10,803 bases of DNA. Origin: Aureobasidium sp. EXF-3400. Taxonomy: Eukaryota > Ascomycota > Dothideomycetes > Dothideales > Saccotheciaceae. The notes below the pieces were generated by a model that worked only from the letters and a program-made list of their open reading frames with translations, had not been told where the DNA came from and did no database searches. Below are positions 1 through 10,803 of the stretch, piece by piece. The position numbers were made by a program, and so were the translations under genes. Every line of letters begins with the position of its first letter. The stretch's first letter is position 1. Location of the stretch: positions 1 through 10,803 of the forward strand of contig SWBL01000705.1 of the NCBI GenBank assembly GCA_024195585.1. Direction: 5' to 3'.

Positions 1-400
1 ATCCCGTCCGCTCTGCCATACATAAGCAGTTGAACGGCAGATTAGTACTACGGTGGGTGACCACGTGGGAATCCCTGCTGCTGTACGTTTTGTTCTTTCT
101 GATCATCTTTTTGCTTGCTGCTCAAAAGTGTGAATTGGTCGAATAGAGACGCGATGAGGAACGATTTAGTGTTTTGCAATGTGACTGCGGAGAGAAGGGC
201 CACGCCAGGACAAGATCAATTACCAGCTTGATCATACAAGGAGGACAGAAGAATGCGAGAAGTAAGAAAGTCATCTCATTATTCAATGTTATCCATACTA
301 TGATACTGCTATGTCAAAGGAGTGTGTTGAGTTTGGCGCCAAAGCATTTTCGTTCCTTCATCGTGTCGTCAACCATGACCAGATTTTCTCGAGGACCAGA
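1..400. other. Flank downstream of the Gly/Ser/Trp-rich gene; no gene seen
   Basis: This is the 3' side of the minus-strand gene. A possible poly(A)-signal-like GAATAAT lies on the minus strand around 277-284, about 120 bases past the stop. A CACGTG E-box palindrome is at 62-67. I see no coding region or RNA gene that can be supported. Confidence 0.4.
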
Positions 401-1213
401 TTACCATCCGCTGCTCTTGTCGTCACCACCCTTGTTACTAGAGCCTTGGTTGTCGCCTCCCCAGCTGCCGCCAGATCCCTTCTCGCCACCAGAAGAGCCC
501 TTGTTACCAGAGCCCTCGCTGCCGCTTCCCCAACTGCTACCAGAGGAACCCTGGTTTCCCTTGTTGTCGCCAGATCCTTGGCTGCCGCTTCCCCAGCTAC
601 CGCTAGAACCCTGCTCTCCAGAAGAACCCTTGTGATATCCGGTGTCGCCCTTGTTTTCGCCAGATCCTGTAGTGGCGCTTCCCCAGCTTCCAGAGCCCTC
701 ACCACCAGAACCCTTGTTGTCTCCAGAGTAGTCCTTGTCTCCCCAGCCATTGACAGAAGAGCCTTGGTTGCCGGCAGAGCCCTTGCTGCCACTTCCCCAG
801 CTGCTACCAGAAGAGCCCTGACTGTTTCCCCAGCCACCGCTGGAGGATCCCTGGTTGCCACTCGATCCCTTGTTGCCGCTTTCACCCCAGCTGCCGCTGG
901 ACGAGCCCTGGCCAGAGCTGCCATAGCTGCCACCGTAAGAAGAGCCCTGGTTGTTGCTTCCACTGCCCCAAGAGCCGCCGGTGTTGCCAGTAGAACCTTG
1001 ACCAGAACTCCAACCTTGGTTGTCGCCGGAGCCGCCGGAGCTTCCCTTACTGCCGGTGTCTCCAGAACCCCAGCTGTTACCAGAGTTGCCAGAGCCGCTA
1101 CCTTGACCAGAACTCCAACCTTGGTTGCCGGCAGAGCCCTGACCTTCGGAGCCTTGATCGGAGCCCCAGCCTTGGCCGTTGTTCGAGGAGTCGCCGTAGC
1201 TTCCGGGAGATCC
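401..1213 (-). repeat. Degenerate tandem repeats encoding Gly/Ser/Trp segments
   Basis: This coding stretch (residues about 169-438) is built from imperfect units of roughly 20-25 residues. Recurrent words are SSGQGS, NQGSSG, SSWGSGS and NKGSSG, each unit usually carrying one Trp. On the plus strand the DNA shows repeated words such as ccagagcc, cttccccagct and ccttggttg. Units vary by substitution and length, so this is an old diverged array rather than a recent expansion. The biased composition removes stops from other frames, which creates long spurious reading frames on both strands here. Confidence 0.8.
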
Positions 1214-1770
1214 TCTGGCGATGAGGCTTCTTGAAGACTTGCCATTGTTGCCCCAGCCATTGCCATTACCTCCGTTTCCAGATCCACTTCCCCAGTTGCC
1301 TCCGTTACCAAATCCAGTTCCACAGCTGCCTCCATTACCAGATCCAGTTCCCCAGCCACCTACTCCATGGCCGGATCCCCAGCCGTAACCACCTTGGCCA
1401 CCATTGCCTCCAAACCAACCATTGAAGTCGCCGGTGTTCTTCTTGTTGTTCAAGGTGTCAGCCCAGTACTGAGCATCCTCGTCGGAAAGCTTGCCTCCGA
1501 AACCGGTTGCGAAGTTGCAGAGATCCTTGGCAAGGTCGCCGTTGGAGTTGCCATCGGAGGACCAGCCGCCAAAGTTCTGGAAGAAGGACTTGAAGTTGTC
1601 TGCCAGATCACCATCTGTGAATTGTGAGTAGCTGAAACCTGCGATCAAGTGTGCTGACATCACTTACTGTAGCCATTGTTGGAGGAGTCGCCTCTCTTCT
1701 CGGCAGGTGCAGCAATAGCAGAGCTGAGGATGCTGGCGAAAGCAATGAAAAGCAGTTTGGAGGAGACCAT
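401..1770 (-). CDS. Secreted Gly/Ser/Trp-rich repeat protein, two exons, 438 aa
   Basis: Exons are 1770-1668 and 1614-401, joined across a 53-base intron. The ATG at 1770 sits in a good context (CAAAATGG). Residues 1-20 form a hydrophobic signal peptide ending SSAIA, followed by APAEKR, a likely Kex2 site after R26. Residues 27-100 are a less repetitive head containing DLCNFATGF and LSDEDAQYWADTL, with C67. A second cysteine is C132. From about residue 105 the chain is almost wholly Gly, Ser, Asn, Gln and Trp. Motifs such as GSSGSWGSG and NQGSS recur to the C-terminus, which ends SSGW. There is no GPI-type hydrophobic tail and no further membrane segment. I do not recognise the family. Inference: a secreted wall-associated or matrix protein, intrinsically disordered. 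It could also be an effector-like or adhesive protein, but nothing in the sequence decides this. Splice join and signal peptide are solid; function is unknown. Confidence 0.86.
1615..1667 (-). other. Intron of the Gly/Ser/Trp-rich gene (53 bases)
   Basis: On the minus strand the donor is A|GTAAGT at 1667 and the acceptor TTCACAG at 1615. A branch-like CTCAC lies about a dozen bases before the acceptor. Phase 1: it splits an Asn codon (N35). Splicing joins the signal-peptide exon to the long repeat exon in frame. Without it the repeat reading frame would begin at an internal Met with no signal peptide. Confidence 0.85.
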
Positions 1771-1915
1771 TTTGGCTTGTTGATTGTCTGTTACTTGCGG
1801 TATGAGGATCAAGTAGAAGTATGATCAGGTAGTTGAGACTCCTGATGTTTTGCTTTGTTGCTGTTGTTGCTGTTGTTGAAAGAGTTGAAGGTAGGTGCGT
1901 GGTTGAGTATTTATG
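1771..1915 (-). promoter_or_regulatory. Promoter and CAA-rich leader of the Gly/Ser/Trp-rich gene
   Basis: Read on the minus strand, a TATA-like box CATAAATAC lies at 1915-1907, about 140 bases before the ATG. It is followed by a CAA/CAG-rich leader at 1888-1855, visible on the plus strand as runs of ttg and ctg. The stretch just before the start is A/C-rich (CAATCAACAAGCCAAAATGG). A TATA box with an unstructured CAA-rich leader is typical of strongly expressed fungal secreted-protein genes. That this gene is highly expressed is inference. Confidence 0.5.
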
Positions 1916-6142
<4,227 letters not shown>

Positions 6143-7069
6143 ATCATACATGGCCATAGTGGTACCAACTCGTCTTCGCATCTTTTTCTTACGTCACACA
6201 TCCAAAGTCCTTTCGACTAGGACTGATGCATGGAAAGGCCGGACTGATTTTGCCTCGTACATAACTCAAACTATACTAGACTGTTTATCAATTCAACCAG
6301 CGTCCCAGTGCACATGCTTCTGAGTAGTTGTCTCCGCAAAGTTGCGCGAAAGCACAATCGCGCCTCAAGTACGCTACATAGGTTCAAGTCAGTTAGATGG
6401 CAGGAGCAACGCGCTCGATCACACCTTCCATTAAAAAGTAACATGGTCCGTTCCCTCTCGGAACATCATCATATACAGGTAGGTACACTCAGACGCACCT
6501 TCCCCCTTCCTTGTCTCTGGAAATGGTTAGTCCTTGTTCCATTGCTCAAGTACTCCGTTTTGGTAGATTTGTGGTCTACCTTCGGCCGAGGTGACTTCTG
6601 TCGGTGACATGCAAGGTCGAAACTGAACCAGTGTAGCGTCTCCGTGATACGTTTTGCGTTGACCGTCATCTGCGCTTATGGCTCTAGATGTGTTTCACAA
6701 GACTGCAACATGTAGAACACTCTTTTTCGAGTAGCTGGGCTTCTCGAGTGTCCATCTACCCTTGATTCTAGATCGTTCTCACCTTTCCAGTAAATCATTT
6801 CGAATTCTCGAGAGCATTCGATCAGAGTTTGTGGGATGTTCTGGTGTTTATGTTAAGCCTGTTCAAATAGACACGGTGGTGAACAACGTGTAGAGAAGAT
6901 CGATCCAGCTGCCACAAGAACGTCCCCTACCACAAAGGGAGATTCGCAGCTATCGCCAATACTTACGATCGGACTTCAAGACTTTCCCTACAGAGCAAAG
7001 ACTACGTATAGCCAGAAAAGCATGCGATGTTCGTTAGTCGAATCTTGCGGATGGTATACAGATAGGCAG

Positions 7070-7433
7070 ATGGCTGGCACGATCGACCCGCAAAACTTTA
7101 TGCCGAAGCAAGCAGAAGATACCGAGATTCCAGAGCAAGAGCAGCAAACGACGTACTCAGTAAGTGTTGAAGCCCGAAAAACAAACCGGAGCAAGTTCCG
7201 TTGAGAAATGAATCGGAATTCGGCAGCCATGTCCGGAAGGCAAACCAGATTTTGGGGCCGATCGATAGGCGCCGTGGAAGCTGCACTTTGATGCTTAGCA
7301 CTAGCAGATAGACGTTACTAGAGAGTGGTGTTCTTGTGGGCGCCAGAAACCCAATGCAAAAGTATCGTCTGGTTGTTTTCGCTATGGAGCTTTCGTTGTG
7401 AAAGGAGTGGGCATCCACCGCAGGCTTCGGTAG
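7070..7433 (+). CDS. Weak candidate for a small two-exon gene, 71 aa
   Basis: An ATG at 7070 opens 30 codons (starting MAGTIDPQNF, rich in Glu and Gln) that end exactly at a full consensus donor TCA|GTAAGT (7160). A plausible acceptor CACTAGCAG at 7307 leads, in frame, into 41 codons containing REWCSCGRQKP and ending at TAG 7431-7433. The intron would be 148 bases. No domain is recognised; the three Cys do not make a standard zinc site. The start context is only fair. The match of frame and splice signals may well be chance. Confidence 0.15.
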
Positions 7434-8129
7434 GGGGCCTTGAGTACGAGGACTTGATGTGAAGTCTGTTCGTTATTGTATTATGCCTGTGTTTTGTCTT
7501 TTGTTCCCTTTCGGATGCGATCGGAGCAGCAGAATATGATTATTTTGTAGTGCACATACTAGAGGAAGTCTGCGTAGGAACAGTCGCGACGGCCGCTGTT
7601 TTGGATACGGGCTCTGAGTCCGTCTGTAGCTTCATCCGCTGTCAGTGACGGTCGTTAGAGGGTTTGCGCCAGCCGCTCTGTTTGGAGTGTGTGGCGCAGC
7701 AGTCACTAAAAGATCGATCACGATTGACAGAGACGCCGACGGGTCGTTGTAAACAAGAGATTTTTTGGTCAGCTAGAAGGCACCAACGGGGTAGTTCAGA
7801 TCTTGCGCGGGTAGATCCTAGGCAAGCGTTTTGACAGCAGCGGCGCAGACAAGGGTTCAGGGAGGTCCTTAGTAGAACAGGTAAGACGGTGCCGTAGTCG
7901 CCGGAGACTAGAGGGAGTGCTAAGAGAAAGTAGATTGGAGTTTGCTTTGCCTAGTGTCGTGCTCCTCAGCTCGTTCCTTGCAAGACACTTGCGCGCCGGA
8001 CCGCCGCTGCACGGTACATCCGTCCAATGTCGATTGCTTGCTGCTTATATTCATGCTTAACTGCTTTAGACGTCCGAGGCCGTCTATCTTTTGACTTCTG
8101 ATCGCGCCAAAGACGATTCCTGGTTTCGC

Positions 8130-8144
8130 TAGGTACAGTACCTA
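8130..8144. repeat. Perfect short inverted repeat TAGGTAC-A-GTACCTA
   Basis: Seven-base arms are perfectly complementary around a single central A. It stands alone in non-coding DNA, with no other sign of a terminator or mobile-element end. It could be a binding site for a dimeric regulator or a chance palindrome. Confidence 0.5.
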
Positions 8145-8395
8145 CTGTTGGTCAACCGGCGCCAGCGAAACTAAATCACTGTTTCTACTACCGCCAGGAT
8201 CCCCTCAATTTCTGACCTGTTGGCACGTTGGATTTTCTCGATTAGGCCAAGCACTACACGATCCGCTGCTGGCTTACGCATCGAGGTGCGTCCCTAGTTG
8301 GTCGGTCTCTACAAACGGTTGATCAGTCACTCGGTGTGTAGTGTGGGAATCCGCGTGGGAGTCTAAATAAATAAGGTCGTGATAGTTTGCTGACC

Positions 8396-8821
8396 ATGGC
8401 GGGTTTCATAACGGACGACGGCTCGTCCTGGTGCTTCAGACCATCGACTAGGCTACCTTGCCGTCTCACGAATACTTTAAAACATGCTTGCCCCTCGAGA
8501 CATTCTGATTCTGATTCTGGTTGTTTTTGTTCATTTTGCAATGTGAAAAATCTGAACTCGTGATACTTTAACATTCGTTCTCTCCGCCGACCATAGGAAA
8601 ACACAAAACGAAATAACATCCACCCAGATACCTTATGCTTCGCAGGAAAAGTAAAAGCAACAACGGAAAGGCCCTCCGGGCATGCCAAGAATACAACTAC
8701 AATCAAAAGTGTTTCTCCAACCTCTCCGGAATTGATGCATGATCGAGAACCGAAAATCGAGATCGAACGCGATACGCCTGAGATGACACCGACCGAAATC
8801 AAGGAATTGGAGAGACGTTGA
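8396..8821 (+). CDS. Candidate small two-exon gene of unknown function, 123 aa
   Basis: Proposed exons are 8396-8542 and 8597-8821. The ATG at 8396 has an ideal context (ACCATGG). Exon 1 encodes 49 residues with a Ser/Asp run and a Cys cluster (SDSDSGCFCSFCN). Exon 2 opens right after a good acceptor: CTTTAAC branch-like word, pyrimidine-rich tract, CATAG at 8596. It encodes 74 residues ending in a charged tail (EPKIEIERD, EMTPTEIKELERR) and TGA. The frames join without shift across a 54-base intron. The weak point is the donor GTGAAA at 8543, which is uncommon. The Cys-rich motif matches no family I know. The opposite strand is also open for 172 codons, so strand is uncertain. An A/T-rich TAAATAAATAAG lies just upstream of the ATG. 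Confidence 0.25.
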
Positions 8822-9152
8822 TTAAAAAAAACATCGCTCATGTGATGGTATCATGAAAAAGCAGTGCTTCCAACCACCGAACGAGATGAATGTTGCGATT
8901 GCGATGATGAGCGAAAGACGCTTGCAAGCTCGACCGCAAGGACAGTAGCAGGAGCTGCGTCCGGAGATTTTCGAGCGGACTTGGAAAGAAAGAATTATCG
9001 ATATCAGCGTCTGGTCCGAGTGGGACTAAAAGAACGCTGGCTTGTCGCAGACGGAAAGAGAAATTACTGGTTGTGTCGATATGCCTGATTCTGGGGTTGC
9101 TCAGGATCTATTGTCCTGTCAGCCTCGGTGTTTACTGATGGAGCGTGAGTGT

Positions 9153-10755
9153 CTAACGTTGCTGGTAGATTTGACCACCCTGAGCATAGGGGCTTTGAGG
9201 ATAGCCACCGTTAGCGGCGTACATCTGGCCAGCTGGGTAGGACTGTGCTCCATCTACTTGCTGCTGTGAGGGAGTGTATTGCTGGGGAGTGGGTGGAGCG
9301 GCGGGCGCGTAGCCGATGGGCGGTAGTTGGGCACTGCTCATGGCCTGCGGAGGCATCATATGTTGTTGCGGATACTGTGCCGGGGCGGGCTGGGTTGGCG
9401 TGCCGGCTTCTTGGGCAGCACGACCGGCCTCCTGGCGTTGACGCTCCTCTTCCTGCTTGCGCGCGTTCTCCTCCTCCTTCTTTTTGGCCTTCCACTCCTT
9501 GCGGATTTCTTTGAATTCTATACATGATGAGTTAGCGCGGTTCAACCACGTGCAGCTTGTGTTACGGGGTGCATGCGCTAGGGAGATTTAAGCATGGCTG
9601 GCGTGCTAGCTTCCGCAACAAGGAGGGTGGTTTAACCAACCCAGCGGTCGGGGTAAGCACTAAGGAAATAATGCGACACTGCAACGCAGACTGCGTGCCA
9701 CTTGAACAATTCTTTTTTTTTCTTTGCTGTGTTTGCATACCTTCGGGAGTGCGCTTTGCGCCGTGCGACTGCATAGTGACATGCGCATTCAGATGGTTAA
9801 GTGTGCCATATGCCTTTTCACAGCCATTCCATCCGCACTTGTACATGCGCTCAATCTCTTCATATCGTCGACGCGGACGCTTGTGCTGCTGCGCACCAGG
9901 AATAGGGACAAACGAGTAAACGGTAGACATTGGGTGTCCGCCCTGCGAAGTGTTAGAAAACGCGTTTCGACGCGTCAATCGAGTCTTACAAAGCCATGAC
10001 TTACACCTGGAGGTCTAGGAACGGCGGCGGCCATTCCTGGCGGTCCACCAGCGGCTGACACGGGGTAGTGCATGGGTTGAGCGTGGTATGCACCCCATTC
10101 GGGGCGCGGCGCGTACATGGGCTGCCCGGGCTGCCCGGGGTATTGATGCATCTCATGCTGGGGAGGGTATGGAGAATATGCGTGCTGCTGAGGGTATTGA
10201 GGCGTCTGCGCAGCTATTGTGGGATCTATGGCAATGGCCGAGTCAGAACGCGTGTCGCGCAACGCGCTGGCAAGAGGCATGGACCGACTTGATTGAGCCA
10301 TTGCAGCGTGTGGATGGCCACCTGGCTGCTGGTAGCGTGGAGCGCCCTGCTCGGGGTATGGTCGCTGGGGCTGTTGCGGCTGGCCTTGAGGTTGCTGCTG
10401 GTACTCGGGGAATGAAGCAGAACGCGCAGACTGTCAGGCGCGTGAGTGAGCAAGACGTTGGCAGAGAAGAAGCAGAGAGGGATTGTCTTACGTCTGGGTG
10501 GTATTGGGCAGCTTGGTTCTGGTCTGGGGAGGAGAGGGTCTCAGAAAGGTTGCCGGTATAGGACGAGGAAGCGTAGGGCGAATTCAAACCTGGTTGCTGC
10601 GAATACTCTTGCTTGAGCGGAGGTTGGTGGGCGTATTCCTGCTGGCGAGCGTCCATTGACTGCGAATGGCCGTTCATCTGTTGCGACGCGAGTAGCGCGC
10701 TTAGAGACGTGTCGGTAGCGGGCTGAGCTGGTGAAGTGGTGTAAGTCGGGGACAT
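9153..10755 (-). CDS. con7: Con7-like C2H2 zinc-finger transcription factor, four exons, 418 aa
   Basis: Exons are 10755-10492, 10430-10005, 9942-9741 and 9517-9153. A single C2H2 finger spans residues 266-290 with spacing C-x4-C-x12-H-x5-H (C266, C271, H284, H290). It is preceded by STVYSFVPIPGAQQ and a basic stretch KRPRRR (about 251-256, likely nuclear localisation). It is followed by KRTPEEFKEIRKEWK and a charged Glu/Lys/Arg/Gln helix to about residue 335. This block is the hallmark of the Con7 family; in Magnaporthe, Con7 is needed for normal conidia and infection structures. Both flanks are Gln/Pro/Ser/Tyr-rich and probably disordered, as usual for fungal activators. The C-terminus ends GGQIYQQR. 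The ATG at 10755 (A at -3) is preferred; an in-frame ATG at 10794 would add 13 residues. A GCGTAG just upstream could be a splice acceptor, so a further 5' exon outside the window is possible. Targets here are unknown. Confidence 0.92.
9518..9740 (-). other. Con7-like gene intron 3 (223 bases)
   Basis: On the minus strand: donor GAAG|GTATGC at 9740, branch GCTAACTC about 20 bases before acceptor CATGTATAG at 9518. The join restores KRTPE-EFKEIRKEW in frame. It is more than three times longer than the other introns of the gene. It carries an A-rich run just inside the donor and a CACGTG near the acceptor. Confidence 0.93.
9763..9837 (-). other. C2H2 zinc-finger coding segment of the Con7-like gene
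   Basis: It encodes residues 266-290, with Cys pair CGWNGC and His pair at 284 and 290. The segment KAYGTLNHLNAHVTMQSH between and around the ligands is the family's conserved core. The whole finger lies in one exon (9942-9741). Confidence 0.95.
9943..10004 (-). other. Con7-like gene intron 2 (62 bases)
   Basis: On the minus strand: donor CCAGGT|GTAAGT at 10004, branch CTAAC, acceptor CTTCGCAG at 9943. Phase 0; the join reads PRPPG-GGHPMSTVYSF. A GT two bases upstream (CCAG|GTGTAA) would break the frame and is not used in this model. Confidence 0.9.
10431..10491 (-). other. Con7-like gene intron 1 (61 bases)
   Basis: On the minus strand: donor CCAGAC|GTAAGA at 10491, CTCAC branch-like words, acceptor GCCTGACAG at 10431. 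Phase 0; the join reads QYHPD-SARSASFPEYQQQP. It removes a stretch whose translation (Cys/Leu-rich) is unlike the Gln/Pro-rich flanks. Confidence 0.88.
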
Positions 10756-10803
10756 GCTACGCCAAAAGCAGAGTCGCGGTCGAGGGTTAAGCACTACTGC
10801 TAG

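Larger units (their letters stand above)
6143..9152. other. Region between convergent genes; largely featureless
   Basis: Three kilobases separate the sulfatase stop (6142) from the stop of the Con7-like gene (9153), so both 3' UTRs lie here. No reading frame matches a known family. The longest continuous frame is a 172-codon minus-strand one (8323-8841), overlapping the plus-strand candidate at 8396-8821. Small local features are a triple ATTCTG at 8502-8519 and the inverted repeat at 8130-8144. No transposase, reverse transcriptase, terminal repeat or tRNA was seen. Confidence 0.5.

Noticed and set aside
311..1234. Plus-strand open frame of 307 codons across the repeat region
   Set aside because: It lies opposite the Gly/Ser/Trp-rich gene. 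Its translation is monotonous Ala/Val/Thr/Arg/Leu with no domain, and the absence of stops follows from the repeat composition. The minus-strand gene has a signal peptide, intron and promoter.
358..1359. Second minus-strand frame of 333 codons
   Set aside because: It is the same repeat DNA read one frame off, with a biased translation and no start context or splice support. It is a shadow of the real frame.
6376..6392. Second B-box-like word GGTTCAAGTC
   Set aside because: No clover-leaf could be built around it and no A-box precedes it.
8864..9088. Plus-strand 74-codon frame just before the Con7 gene end
   Set aside because: It has a poor start context and no domain, and probably overlaps the Con7 3' UTR on the other strand.

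Overview
The window looks like nuclear DNA of a filamentous ascomycete (Pezizomycotina; a Dothideomycete is a guess, not shown). It holds protein genes interrupted by short introns with fungal donor (GTAAGT/GTATGT) and branch-point (CTAAC/CTAAT/CTCAC) sequences. It also holds a Con7-type C2H2 regulator, a family characteristic of filamentous ascomycetes, and a secreted Gly/Ser/Trp-rich protein with a Kex2-like KR site. Coding and non-coding stretches alternate at a density normal for such genomes. I see no rRNA, tRNA, transposon, CRISPR or bacterial operon structure.

Layout. (1) 401-1770, minus strand: a two-exon gene for a secreted, low-complexity Gly/Ser/Trp-rich repeat protein of 438 aa, with a TATA-like box and a CAA-rich leader upstream (1771-1915). 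(2) About 1920-4020: an intergenic region of roughly 2 kb that must contain the sulfatase promoter; no gene in it can be supported. (3) 4021-6142, plus strand: a three-exon gene for a 638-aa Cys-type sulfatase of the bacterial AtsA class with every expected catalytic residue. (4) 6143-9152: about 3 kb between two convergent genes, mostly featureless, with two weak candidates for small spliced genes (7070-7433 and 8396-8821) and a short perfect inverted repeat (8130-8144). (5) 9153-10755, minus strand: a four-exon gene for a 418-aa Con7-like C2H2 transcription factor; its 5' end lies about 50 bases from the window edge, so an upstream exon could be missing.

The three firm genes do not form a pathway: a cell-surface or secreted structural protein, an intracellular sulfur-scavenging hydrolase, and a developmental regulator. 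All exon joins were worked out by hand from splice consensus plus reading-frame continuity. The sulfatase and Con7 joins are strongly supported because they restore family-specific motifs across the junctions. No striking multi-gene system was found. The most useful leads are the possible organelle-targeting N-terminal extension of the sulfatase, the repeat protein, and the small spliced candidate at 8396-8821.
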